Positions 56,329 to 63,821 of a stretch of DNA of 64,000 nt are shown piece by piece. The stretch comes from Flavobacterium xueshanense (GTDB lineage Bacteria; Bacteroidota; Bacteroidia; Flavobacteriales; Flavobacteriaceae). Position 1 is the first letter of the stretch; every line of letters starts with the position of its first letter. The notes beneath the pieces are model-generated. The model was given only the letters and a program-made list of their open reading frames with translations, was not told where the DNA came from and did not search any database. The DNA lies in contig NZ_FONQ01000004.1 of assembly GCF_900112975.1 (NCBI RefSeq), positions 1-64,000 on the forward strand. The letters are read 5' to 3'. The position numbers and the translations under genes were made by a program.

Positions 56329-57325
56329 AATCTAAAATTGTTTTATCAAAATTTTCACTTCCTGAAACGAAAGAACTCTGTATTGGTAAATAAAAAAGTT
56401 GTTCGCCTGGCAAACTTCCTTTTAAACGCACATAATCTTTTTCGGTAGTGATAATAATGTTGTTTTGAGCTACGTTTTTGATTTCTAAAATGTCTTTATC
56501 CGTAAAATTGTGATGGTCTGGAAAAGACAGACAGACATCATTTGTATCTTGTAAATAAGCGAAAAACGGTTCTGGCTTTGCAATTCCTGCCACCAATACT
56601 TTAGCAGCAACTTGAATTTCATTTACATTTATTTTTCGCTTCTCACCATAAATAAATTCTTCGTAAGCTATAAAAGTAAAGTACAATTCTTGATTTGGAG
56701 TAACTTTTAACGTCTTATTAATCTTTTTCTGTTCGTCAAGCGAAAGATTAAATGGACACTTAGTCACAATAATGACATCAGCTCTCTTTGCTCCACTTCG
56801 GCTTTCGCGCAAATTTCCGGTTGGCAGCATAAAATCATCCGAATATAAATCGCCGTAAGAAGTGAGTAAAATGTAAAGTCCTGCCTTAACTTTTCGATGT
56901 TGAAAAGCGTCATCCAGCAAAATCACTTCTGGCTTTTCAGGAAGAGATAGTAATTGTTCAATTCCGTTTTTTCTGTCGGCATCAACCGCAACTTGTATTG
57001 AAGGAAATTTTTGAAAAAATTGAAAGGGTTCGTCTCCCAGGATTTTTGCATTTGTGCCGGCTTGCGCCAAAACAAAACCTGCAGATTGTCTTTTATATCC
57101 GCGGCTTAACGTGGCAATTTTATATTTATCCGAAAGCAAGCGAATCAAATATTCGATTTGGGGCGTTTTTCCGGTTCCGCCAACGCTAAGATTTCCAACA
57201 ACAATAACAGGCAAATCAAAAGAGTATGATTTTAAAACTCCTGCATCGAAAAGAAAATTGCGAATACTTATTATCGTACCATATAAAATGGCAAACGGAA
57301 ACAACAATTTTCGCAGTAAATTCAT
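56291..57325 (-). CDS. lpxK: Tetraacyldisaccharide 4'-kinase
   Basis: The start is placed at 57325 (MNLLRKLLFPFAILYG). The frame extends 18 codons further, but those do not resemble LpxK, and a near -7 box (TACTTTCG on the minus strand at 57331-57338) would put the transcript start too late for them. 344 residues: one N-terminal helix, Walker A GNLSVGGTGKTP, then SRGYKR and LLDDAFQHRKV. It phosphorylates the lipid A disaccharide at the inner membrane. Confidence 0.93.
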   Translation of the reverse strand: MNLLRKLLFPFAILYGTIISIRNFLFDAGVLKSYSFDLPVIVVGNLSVGGTGKTPQIEYLIRLLSDKYKIATLSRGYKRQSAGFVLAQAGTNAKILGDEPFQFFQKFPSIQVAVDADRKNGIEQLLSLPEKPEVILLDDAFQHRKVKAGLYILLTSYGDLYSDDFMLPTGNLRESRSGAKRADVIIVTKCPFNLSLDEQKKINKTLKVTPNQELYFTFIAYEEFIYGEKRKINVNEIQVAAKVLVAGIAKPEPFFAYLQDTNDVCLSFPDHHNFTDKDILEIKNVAQNNIIITTEKDYVRLKGSLPGEQLFYLPIQSSFVSGSENFDKTILDYVGKSTTNNKLY

Positions 57326-57379
57326 TTTACGAAAGTAGAATAAATTATCTTTGAAATAAAAATCTAACACATATTTCAC

Positions 57380-57460
57380 CAGTTTTCACAAATTAAAAAT
57401 AACTATGATTGTTTGTGTAAAATAAAATCTGTGTAAATCTGTAAAATCTGTGTCAAAAAC
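57380..57460. repeat. AAATCTGTGT word repeats
   Basis: The words AAATCTGTG, AAATCTGTA and AAATCTGTG follow each other directly before the Nif3 gene. A similar sequence lies at 63750-63795, before the minus-strand metal-receptor gene. Confidence 0.55.
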
Positions 57461-58555
57461 ATGAAAATTAAAGAAATAATTTCTGTACTTGAAGAAATGG
57501 CGCCACTCGCCTATGCCGAAGATTTTGACAATGTCGGATTATTGGTTGGCGATCAGGAAATAGAAGCTACCGGAATTTTGGTTTGCCATGATGCTTTAGA
57601 AAATATAATTGACGAAGCGATTACAAAAAACTGCAATATGGTGGTTTGTTTTCATCCCATCCTATTTTCTGGTTTGAAAAAAATAACGGGAAAAAACTAC
57701 GTAGAAAAAGCCGTTATTAAAGCCATAAAAAATGACATTGCAATTTATGCCGTTCACACCGCTTTAGACAATCATAAGGAAGGCGTGAATAAAATATTCA
57801 GCGATGCACTGGGTTTGGTAAATACCAAAATCCTGATTCCAAAGCAACATTTCATTCGGAAATTAGTGACCTATACCATTGCTGAAAATGCGGAAGAAGT
57901 GCGAAATGCTCTATTTGATGCTGGCGCAGGAAATATTGGCAACTATGAAAACTGCAGTTTTAATTCAAAGGGAATTGGAACGTACATGGGAAATGAGCAC
58001 AGCAATCCCCAGGTTGGCGAGCGATTTGAGTTTGTGCAAGGGGATGAAATCAAAATCGAAGTCACTTTCGAAAAACATTTGGAAAACAAAATTCTCAAAG
58101 CATTATTTAAAAGTCATGCGTACGAAGAAGTCGCGTATGAGATTTATGAATTGCAAAATCAACATCAAAATATTGGCTTGGGAATGATTGGCGAATTGAA
58201 AAATCCCATGAGTGAAAAAGAGTTTCTGCTTTTTGCAAAAGAAAAAATGCAGTGTGGGGGAATTCGACATTCCAGCTTTACTGGCAATGAAATTAAAAAA
58301 GTGGCCGTTCTTGGTGGAGCTGGAAGTTTTGCGATAAAAAATGCAATTCAAGTCGGAGCTGATGCTTATTTAACTGCTGATTTAAAATACCATCAGTTTT
58401 ATGAAGCCGAAAACAAGTTACTTTTGGCCGATATTGGACATTTTGAGAGTGAACGGTATACAAAAAATTATATTGTAGAGTATCTTCGAAAAAAAATCCT
58501 TAATTTTGCAGTTATTTTATCAGAAGAAAATTCAAATCCAGTTAAGTACTTATAG
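57461..58555 (+). CDS. Nif3-like dinuclear metal centre protein
   Basis: 364 residues, the long Nif3 type with an inserted PII-like domain (about 130-230). The conserved blocks are APLAYAEDFDNVGLLVGD, VCFHPILFSGLKKI, VYAVHTALD-like (IYAVHTALDNH), AVLGGAGSFAIKNAIQVGADAYLTADLKYHQF and DIGHFESE. The metal ligands His, Asp and Glu are in place. The function is not settled, despite an old annotation as GTP cyclohydrolase type 2. The next gene starts 3 bases later, a conserved pairing. Confidence 0.9.
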   Translation: MKIKEIISVLEEMAPLAYAEDFDNVGLLVGDQEIEATGILVCHDALENIIDEAITKNCNMVVCFHPILFSGLKKITGKNYVEKAVIKAIKNDIAIYAVHTALDNHKEGVNKIFSDALGLVNTKILIPKQHFIRKLVTYTIAENAEEVRNALFDAGAGNIGNYENCSFNSKGIGTYMGNEHSNPQVGERFEFVQGDEIKIEVTFEKHLENKILKALFKSHAYEEVAYEIYELQNQHQNIGLGMIGELKNPMSEKEFLLFAKEKMQCGGIRHSSFTGNEIKKVAVLGGAGSFAIKNAIQVGADAYLTADLKYHQFYEAENKLLLADIGHFESERYTKNYIVEYLRKKILNFAVILSEENSNPVKYL

Positions 58556-58558
58556 AAT

Positions 58559-59338
58559 ATGGCGAATACGAAAGAATTAAGTGTTGAAGACAAGTTAAGA
58601 GCAATTTACGATTTACAACTTATTGACTCTAGAATTGACGAAATCAGAAACGTAAGAGGAGAACTTCCTCTAGAAGTAGAAGATTTAGAAGATGAAGTGG
58701 CTGGTTTAAGCACACGTTCAGAAAAATTAAAAGGAGAACTTGAAGTTATCGAGGATCTAATTAAATCAAAAAAGAATGCAATTGATGAGCACAAAGAAGC
58801 TATCAAAAAATATACTAAGCAACAAGAAACTGTTCGCAATAACAGAGAATTTAATTCGTTGACTAAAGAAATTGAATTTCAAGAATTAGAAATTCAATTA
58901 TCAGAAAAACAAATTAAAGAAATGAAAGCTTCTATCGAACACAAGAAAGAAGTAATTTCAAGTTCTAAAGAAAGATTGGAAGCAAAATCGAATCACTTAA
59001 AGCACAAAAAATCAGAGTTGGACGCCATCATGGCTGAAACTGCTAAAGAAGAAGCATTCTTGTCTGAGAAATCAGCAGAATTTCAAGCTTTAATTGAAGA
59101 AAGATTATTGAAGGCTTACACAAGAATCAGAAGTAGTGTTCGTAACGGATTAGCCGTAGTTTCTATCGAAAGAGGAGCATCTGCAGGATCGTTCTTCACT
59201 ATCCCTCCACAGACACAAGTAGAAATTGCTTCCAGAAAGAAAATCATTACTGATGAGCACTCCGGAAGAATATTAGTCGACAGTTCTCTGGCCGACGAAG
59301 AAAAAGAGAAAATGGAACAATTATTTTCTAAATTCTAA
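58559..59338 (+). CDS. Coiled-coil protein of the C4 zinc-ribbon (CdsZ-like) family, zinc site lost
   Basis: 259 residues: a long antiparallel coiled coil (about 10-185) and a C-terminal ribbon domain. In the family this domain carries two Cys-x2-Cys knuckles. Here the corresponding positions read ERGASAGSFFTIPPQ and TDEHSGRILVD, with no cysteine at all. The ribbon fold is recognisable but cannot bind zinc through Cys. The function is unknown. Its pairing with the Nif3 gene is typical. Confidence 0.85.
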   Translation: MANTKELSVEDKLRAIYDLQLIDSRIDEIRNVRGELPLEVEDLEDEVAGLSTRSEKLKGELEVIEDLIKSKKNAIDEHKEAIKKYTKQQETVRNNREFNSLTKEIEFQELEIQLSEKQIKEMKASIEHKKEVISSSKERLEAKSNHLKHKKSELDAIMAETAKEEAFLSEKSAEFQALIEERLLKAYTRIRSSVRNGLAVVSIERGASAGSFFTIPPQTQVEIASRKKIITDEHSGRILVDSSLADEEKEKMEQLFSKF

Positions 59339-59346
59339 TTACATTT

Positions 59347-59374
59347 AAGTCCCGATACACATCGGGACTTTTTT
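59347..59374 (+). terminator. Terminator of the Nif3/coiled-coil operon
   Basis: AAGTCCCGA pairs perfectly with TCGGGACTT across TACACA, followed by T. It ends 4 bases before the next start codon, so the following gene probably needs its own promoter or readthrough. Confidence 0.88.
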
Positions 59375-59377
59375 ATT

Positions 59378-60226
59378 ATGAAGAAATTGCTTTTTTTTAT
59401 ATTCACTAAATCTATTGGTTTATACATTAACATGTTGAGTTTTGTATTTCCAAAGAAAGCATCGCAACTGGCGTATGGATTTTTTAGTGAACCCCGAGAA
59501 GGGAAATTATCAAAGGACAAACTTCCGGAAATTCTGCAAGAAGCACAGTCCGAAATGTTCCAACTTCAAGAAGATTCCTTTCATACCTACACTTGGAAAG
59601 GGAATGATACTGTAATACTTTTGGTTCATGGCTGGGAAAGTAACGCTTCTCGCTGGGAAAATTTACTCCCGTATCTTAAAAAATCAGGAAGCACCATCAT
59701 CGCCATCGACGGACCGGCTCACGGCCTATCCAGCGGAACAGAATTCAATATTCCTCAATACGCTGAATTTATTCACGTTGCTGTGCAAAAATTCAAACCA
59801 CAATATCTTATCGGACATTCCATAGGCGGAAAAACCTGTTTGTATTATCAATCCGTTTATCAAAATGATGCTGTAAAAAAAATGGTAATACTGGGAGCAC
59901 CAAGTGATTTCAAAATCATCCTCAACAATTACATAACGTTATTAAGCTTGAATAATAAAATTTCAAAGTCTTTAGAAGCGCATTATCTTACTAATTTCAA
60001 ACTTAGCTTAGAACAGTTTTCCGGTAAAATATTCGCTTCAAAATTAAATATAAAAGGATTAATTGCCCATGATATTGATGACTCTGTAGTTTTATTTGAA
60101 GAAGCAAAAAAAATTGCAGGAGCTTGGAAAAATGTCGTTTTTATTGAGACAAAAGGCTTAGGCCATAGCATGCACGATGATGAGCTGTATAAAAAAGTGT
60201 CTCGCTTTTTATTTGAAGAAAAATAG
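59378..60226 (+). CDS. Alpha/beta hydrolase
   Basis: 282 residues. HGWESNASRW supplies the oxyanion loop, the nucleophile Ser148 is in GHSIGGK, an Asp lies in the HDIDDSVV segment and the catalytic His in GLGHSMHDD. The N-terminus has a hydrophobic stretch (3-25) that could anchor it. The substrate is unknown; esterase or lipase activity is a class inference. Confidence 0.85.
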   Translation: MKKLLFFIFTKSIGLYINMLSFVFPKKASQLAYGFFSEPREGKLSKDKLPEILQEAQSEMFQLQEDSFHTYTWKGNDTVILLVHGWESNASRWENLLPYLKKSGSTIIAIDGPAHGLSSGTEFNIPQYAEFIHVAVQKFKPQYLIGHSIGGKTCLYYQSVYQNDAVKKMVILGAPSDFKIILNNYITLLSLNNKISKSLEAHYLTNFKLSLEQFSGKIFASKLNIKGLIAHDIDDSVVLFEEAKKIAGAWKNVVFIETKGLGHSMHDDELYKKVSRFLFEEK

Positions 60227-60231
60227 ACTCC

Positions 60232-60350
60232 TTAGATTTTTAGACTTCTTAGATGACAGGAACTTGTGAATAAAATCAAAGAATATTTTACATAGTCCAT
60301 TTAAACTAAGCTTTCACACAATCCAAAAATCCAAGAAGTCTAAAATCTAA
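60232..60350. repeat. Inverted repeat flanking the gap before the pseudouridine synthase
   Basis: The left arm (60232-60254) and right arm (60329-60350) are complementary apart from one indel and one mismatch: TTAGATTTT(T)AGACTTCTT(A/G)GAT. The spacer is 74 bases. Confidence 0.75.
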
Positions 60351-60363
60351 CAAACAAATTCAT

Positions 60364-60371
60364 TACTTTTG
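60364..60371 (+). promoter_or_regulatory. Bacteroidetes -7 box directly before the pseudouridine synthase gene
   Basis: TACTTTTG matches TAnnTTTG, with only 4 bases between it and the ATG. Transcription would start at or next to the start codon, giving a leaderless mRNA. Confidence 0.5.
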
Positions 60372-60375
60372 CAGT

Positions 60376-61188
60376 ATGGAAGAAAATCTAAAACGCCTCA
60401 ACAAATTTATAGGAGAAACTGGGTATTGCTCCCGCCGCGAAGCCGATAAAATCATTGAAGAAGGTCGTGTAACCATCAATGGAATCGTTCCGGAATTAGG
60501 TACGAAAGTTTCCCCAAATGATGAAGTGCGTATTGACGGTAAATTAATCCGTGAGAAAAATGAAAAACCAGTTTATCTTGCTTTTTACAAACCTGTAGGA
60601 ATTGAGTGTACCACAAACCTTGATGTTCGCAACAATATTGTAGATTACATCAATTATCCAAAACGTATTTTTCCAATTGGAAGATTGGATAAAGCCAGTG
60701 AAGGATTGATTTTTATGACCAATGACGGTGACATTGTTAATAAAATACTACGAGCCAGGAATAATCACGAAAAAGAATATACCGTTACTGTAAACAAACC
60801 CATCACTGATCGTTTTATTGAAAGAATGGGAAATGGAATTCCAATTTTGGACACCATTACCAGAAAATGTAAAGTGGAACAAATTAGTAAATTCACTTTC
60901 AAAATTATTTTGACACAAGGTTTAAACCGCCAAATTCGTAGAATGACAGAATATTTAGGGTATGATGTTACGGCGCTTAAACGCATCCGAATTATCAATA
61001 TTTCACTTGACATTCCTGTTGGTCGTTATCGCGATTTAACAGATGCCGAAATCAAAGAATTAAACGAACTCATCGAGCCTTCGAGCAAAACCGAAGAAGC
61101 AAGTTTACCAAAAACGGAAGTGCCAAAACGAAGAACTGAATTCATCAAAAGAGATGATCCCAGATTTAAAAGTCGAGGTGATTATTAA
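60376..61188 (+). CDS. rluF: 23S rRNA pseudouridine synthase, RluF type
   Basis: 270 residues: an S4 RNA-binding domain (1-60), then the RsuA-family catalytic domain with Asp105 in GRLDKASEGL and the later GLNRQIRRMTEYLGY. A charged tail of about 35 residues is variable. It converts a uridine in 23S rRNA to pseudouridine. RluF rather than RluB is suggested by overall layout; target specificity is not proven. Confidence 0.9.
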   Translation: MEENLKRLNKFIGETGYCSRREADKIIEEGRVTINGIVPELGTKVSPNDEVRIDGKLIREKNEKPVYLAFYKPVGIECTTNLDVRNNIVDYINYPKRIFPIGRLDKASEGLIFMTNDGDIVNKILRARNNHEKEYTVTVNKPITDRFIERMGNGIPILDTITRKCKVEQISKFTFKIILTQGLNRQIRRMTEYLGYDVTALKRIRIINISLDIPVGRYRDLTDAEIKELNELIEPSSKTEEASLPKTEVPKRRTEFIKRDDPRFKSRGDY

Positions 61189-61464
61189 GCGGGCAAAAAA
61201 TCAAAATGCATTATTACTTTAGTTTCTTTTCCAATTTCATAAAAGATTTTAGCTTCTGTAAATCTGATATTATAATGTGTTACTTTAAATGCTCCAAATG
61301 CGTCAGAGCCTTTTGAAATTAATAGACGTTCTTGAATTCGTTCTCTGTCGAAATATACCATTTTTTCGTGGAATATAATCCTGTAATAATGAAGGTTCAC
61401 GGGAACCGACAGATTGAGAATTTTCGTTTTCTACATAAGATCTTCGGGACGCTGTTGTAAATTT
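61186..61464 (-). pseudogene. Catalase, frameshifted N-terminal fragment
   Basis: Read on the minus strand from 61464, one frame gives KFTTASRRSYVENENSQSVG, then EPSLLQDYI. After a frameshift near 61370 the next frame gives HEKMVYFDRERIQERLLISKG, then AFGAFKVTH and AKIFYEIGKETKVIMHF. These match the first 95 or so residues of monofunctional haem catalases (TTASG.P, ENENS, LLQDY, EKMAHFDRERIPERVVHAKG, GAFG.F.VT, AKIFSEIGKKT). A stop replaces the codon before the fragment, and about 400 residues of the enzyme are missing. It ends against the rluF stop. Confidence 0.85.
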
Positions 61465-61470
61465 TTAATG

Positions 61471-61836
61471 TGATTTCATATTAATATAATTTACTAGTTT
61501 TCATCAATCAATAACGAAGGATAAAACACAAATAAAATTGATGGTGTCTACCAAAACAATATTAAAAAAAACAATCCGCAGTATTTTTTAAAAAAAGGAA
61601 ATAGAATTTGAATAGGTAAAATTGGTTGTTTGTACGGCTTATTCCAGTGAAGAAAAGTTACTGAGTAATAATAGAATAAAGTTGAAAAAACTTAACGTAT
61701 GTACAACAAAGTAATAACAAAATCTTAACAGCAAAACAACTGCTGAAGTGTGACCTTTGCAGAGTAATAAACTGGTTATTTATTATTTTGGTTTTGGTTA
61801 GTTAAAGAATTGCCTGCATGGAAATGCAGGCTTTTT
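61471..61836. other. Intergenic region with a terminator but no gene
   Basis: AT-rich. Near its end TGACCTTTGCAGAG (around 61750-61765) resembles a promoter box, and a strong plus-strand terminator follows at 61811, with no open frame between. Confidence 0.5.
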
Positions 61837-61838
61837 TT
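61765..61838 (+). ncRNA. Candidate small RNA
   Basis: GACCTTTG (61752-61759) differs from TAnnTTTG at one position. Transcription from about 61765 would give an RNA of about 74 bases with a U/G-rich body (TTTTGGTTTTGGTTAG) and the terminator hairpin below. No frame codes for a protein. Alternatively the terminator was left by a deleted gene. Confidence 0.35.
61812..61838 (+). terminator. Plus-strand terminator
   Basis: GCCTGCAT pairs perfectly with ATGCAGGC across GGAA, followed by seven T. On the minus strand no T-run follows, so it does not serve the convergent hydrolase gene. Confidence 0.88.
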
Positions 61839-62622
61839 ATTTAGCTGTGCTAATGAAGGAAAGGACGGCATCATTAAAAGCATTAGGTTGCTCCACATTT
61901 ACAACATGTCCACATTTTTCGATTACAAAGAGTTCGGAAGATTTATAATGATTCTCTACAACTTTCCGGACCGATGGCAAAAACATATAATCTTCTTCGC
62001 CCATCACATAAAGCGTAGGAATATTCAATTCGACCTGACGGAACCATTTTAGTACTGGATTTATTTCGGCAGTGAGTTTAAACCATTTTATAAATTCTTT
62101 TTGGTATAATTTTTTGGCCTCGTTGATAAAAAGCAAGCGAGATTGTTTGTGACTTTTTTTGGGCATAATCACAAAAGCAAAAAACTTATACAAAACGAGA
62201 TAAGGCAAAACGTATTTAAACATATTCCCCAATCGCATCAATACCTGGGAACGGAAATTCATCTTTAGGATCGCACCGCCCAAAATCATGCTTTGTACCC
62301 TTTCCGGGTACATTTCTGCCAACTGTCTGATGAGTATGGTGCCCAAAGAAATGCCAACAAAATGTGATTTTTTGATTTTAACAAAGTCTAAAACCTCCAG
62401 AATATCATTGGCCAAAGCAGAAAAAGTATATTTCTGTTTGAAAGCCGTTTTTAAAGTAGGTTTTGATTCTCCGTGACCTCGCAAATCCAGCAACAATACA
62501 TTATATTGTTTTTTGAAATCGCGAATTTGTTTGAACCAGATAGAAGAGCTTCCGCCGGCACCATGAACAAAAGTTACCCACTGATCGGTGTTTTTATTTT
62601 CGTAAATGGTATAATTAATCAC
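61837..62622 (-). CDS. Alpha/beta hydrolase
   Basis: The start is placed at a GTG at 62622 (product VINYTIYENKNTDQWVTF, with fMet), giving 261 residues, the usual size. The open frame continues 95 codons upstream, but that part is low-complexity and lies opposite a small plus-strand gene. Motifs: FVHGAGGSSSIW, LLLDLRGHGES, nucleophile Ser in VGISLGT, YVMGEEDYMFLP with the Asp, and CGHVVNVEQP with the His. It resembles hydrolases of small esters; the substrate is unknown. Confidence 0.85.
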   Translation of the reverse strand: MINYTIYENKNTDQWVTFVHGAGGSSSIWFKQIRDFKKQYNVLLLDLRGHGESKPTLKTAFKQKYTFSALANDILEVLDFVKIKKSHFVGISLGTILIRQLAEMYPERVQSMILGGAILKMNFRSQVLMRLGNMFKYVLPYLVLYKFFAFVIMPKKSHKQSRLLFINEAKKLYQKEFIKWFKLTAEINPVLKWFRQVELNIPTLYVMGEEDYMFLPSVRKVVENHYKSSELFVIEKCGHVVNVEQPNAFNDAVLSFISTAK

Positions 62623-62704
62623 GTGTTTTTTTTGTAAAAATATAACTTTAATTTTAAATCTCAATCTTAACAAAAAATAATGCCAATTTAAAGATTGTAT
62701 GCCG

Positions 62705-62712
62705 TAAATTTG
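62705..62712 (+). promoter_or_regulatory. Bacteroidetes -7 box of the 49-residue gene
   Basis: TAAATTTG, a perfect TAnnTTTG, 16 bases before the ATG at 62729. Confidence 0.55.
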
Positions 62713-62728
62713 CAAAAAAATTACACCG

Positions 62729-62878
62729 ATGAAAGGATTATTGATAGAAAAAAGTGAAATAGAAAAGCTTAAAAAAGAATACCAAATACTCTCAGAACAA
62801 AATTTCAACGTCGAAAATACTATCCTAAAATCAATTGTGACAACAGAAGAATTGATTTTGGAGGAACGCGAATTATAA
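62729..62878 (+). CDS. Small charged protein, 49 residues
   Basis: It begins MKGLLIEKSEIEKLKKEYQ and ends TTEELILEEREL; acidic and predicted helical. A perfect -7 box lies 16 bases upstream. The stop overlaps the convergent metal-receptor gene end by 6 bases, leaving it neatly between two minus-strand genes. No family or function is recognised. The promoter and regular amino-acid make-up argue that it is real. Confidence 0.65.
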   Translation: MKGLLIEKSEIEKLKKEYQILSEQNFNVENTILKSIVTTEELILEEREL

Positions 62879-63679
62879 TTTTTGATGCATTTTTTTAAAA
62901 TAATCAAACGCTTTTAGCAATCGGCTTCCATACCAAGAAAACATTTCTCCATCTACAAATACGGTTTTTGCGTGGTGCGTGAAACGACCTATCTCGAAAG
63001 CATCTTCTTCCTTGAAAGGATAAGGCTCTGAGGAGAGGAAAACCAGATCAGGATCACCATGTAAGCGCATTTTTTTGAGTTCGATTTCGGGATAACGTCC
63101 CGAAGTCTCGGAATTGTCTGCGTAAATATTCTGAAAGTGGTTTAGTTTCAGCAATTCATTGATAAAATTATCCGAACCTGCGACCATAAAAGGGTTTTTC
63201 CAAATGAAATACGCTACTTTTTGTTCCGGTTTATCTTTGATGAAGTTTTTAAAATCGCTCAAGGCAAAAGCCAATTTGTCGTTCCATTTCTGCGCTTCGG
63301 TTCTGCAATTAAAGAGTTGACCAAAATCAGTAATCATTTGAAAATTATCTTCAATAGTAATGATATTCGTCACCCACACCGGACAAATTTTTCGCAATTC
63401 TTCCACAATTTCAGTGGTATTTTCCTCTTTATTACAGATGATAATATCCGGTTGCAGCAATCTGATTTTCTCATAATGTACTTTCTTGGTTCCGCCAACA
63501 ATTTTCTTCGTTGGTATAAAATGATACGGATGTACACAGAATTTTGTAATTCCTATAATTCGATCTTCTAAACCTAAATCATAAAGCAATTCCGTTTGTG
63601 AAGGAACCAGTGAAATAATGCGTTTTGGCGACGTTTCAAAAGAATGTTTTATTCCGATTTGATCTATTAGAGTTTTCAT
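62873..63679 (-). CDS. Helical-backbone metal receptor (BtuF-like) without signal peptide
   Basis: 268 residues of the class III substrate-binding fold: RIISLVPSQTELLYDLGLEDRIIG at the start, VGGTKKVHYEKIRLLQPDII and the later KNPFMVAGSDNFINELLKL. Such proteins bind cobalamin or iron chelates for ABC import. Here the chain begins MKTLIDQIGIKHSFE with no signal peptide or lipobox, and no transporter genes are adjacent. A cytoplasmic or chaperone-like role is possible. Confidence 0.85.
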   Translation of the reverse strand: MKTLIDQIGIKHSFETSPKRIISLVPSQTELLYDLGLEDRIIGITKFCVHPYHFIPTKKIVGGTKKVHYEKIRLLQPDIIICNKEENTTEIVEELRKICPVWVTNIITIEDNFQMITDFGQLFNCRTEAQKWNDKLAFALSDFKNFIKDKPEQKVAYFIWKNPFMVAGSDNFINELLKLNHFQNIYADNSETSGRYPEIELKKMRLHGDPDLVFLSSEPYPFKEEDAFEIGRFTHHAKTVFVDGEMFSWYGSRLLKAFDYFKKMHQKL

Positions 63680-63710
63680 AGTATTATTTCAAAAAGATTG
63701 AGAAGAACAC

Positions 63711-63800
63711 ACAAAGATTCGCTGAGTTTTTTTGATACAGCTTTACAAATTTTCACAAATAAATCTGCGTGAATTTGTGAAATCTGTGTCTAATTAAATT
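63711..63800. repeat. Intergenic words shared with other gaps
   Basis: GATTCGCTGA (63717-63726) recalls ATTCGCTAATTTT near 11650 and 13218. AAATCTGTGTC (63780-63790) recalls the gap at 57430-57455. Confidence 0.5.
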
Positions 63801-63821
63801 CGTACTAATACGTGTTTATTT

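Noticed and set aside
61810..62052. 80-residue plus-strand frame starting in the terminator
   Set aside because: Begins inside the terminator hairpin and runs antisense to the hydrolase gene.
62623..62907. Extended N-terminus of the alpha/beta hydrolase
   Set aside because: Low-complexity residues, opposite a small gene with its own promoter box, and the fold is complete without them.
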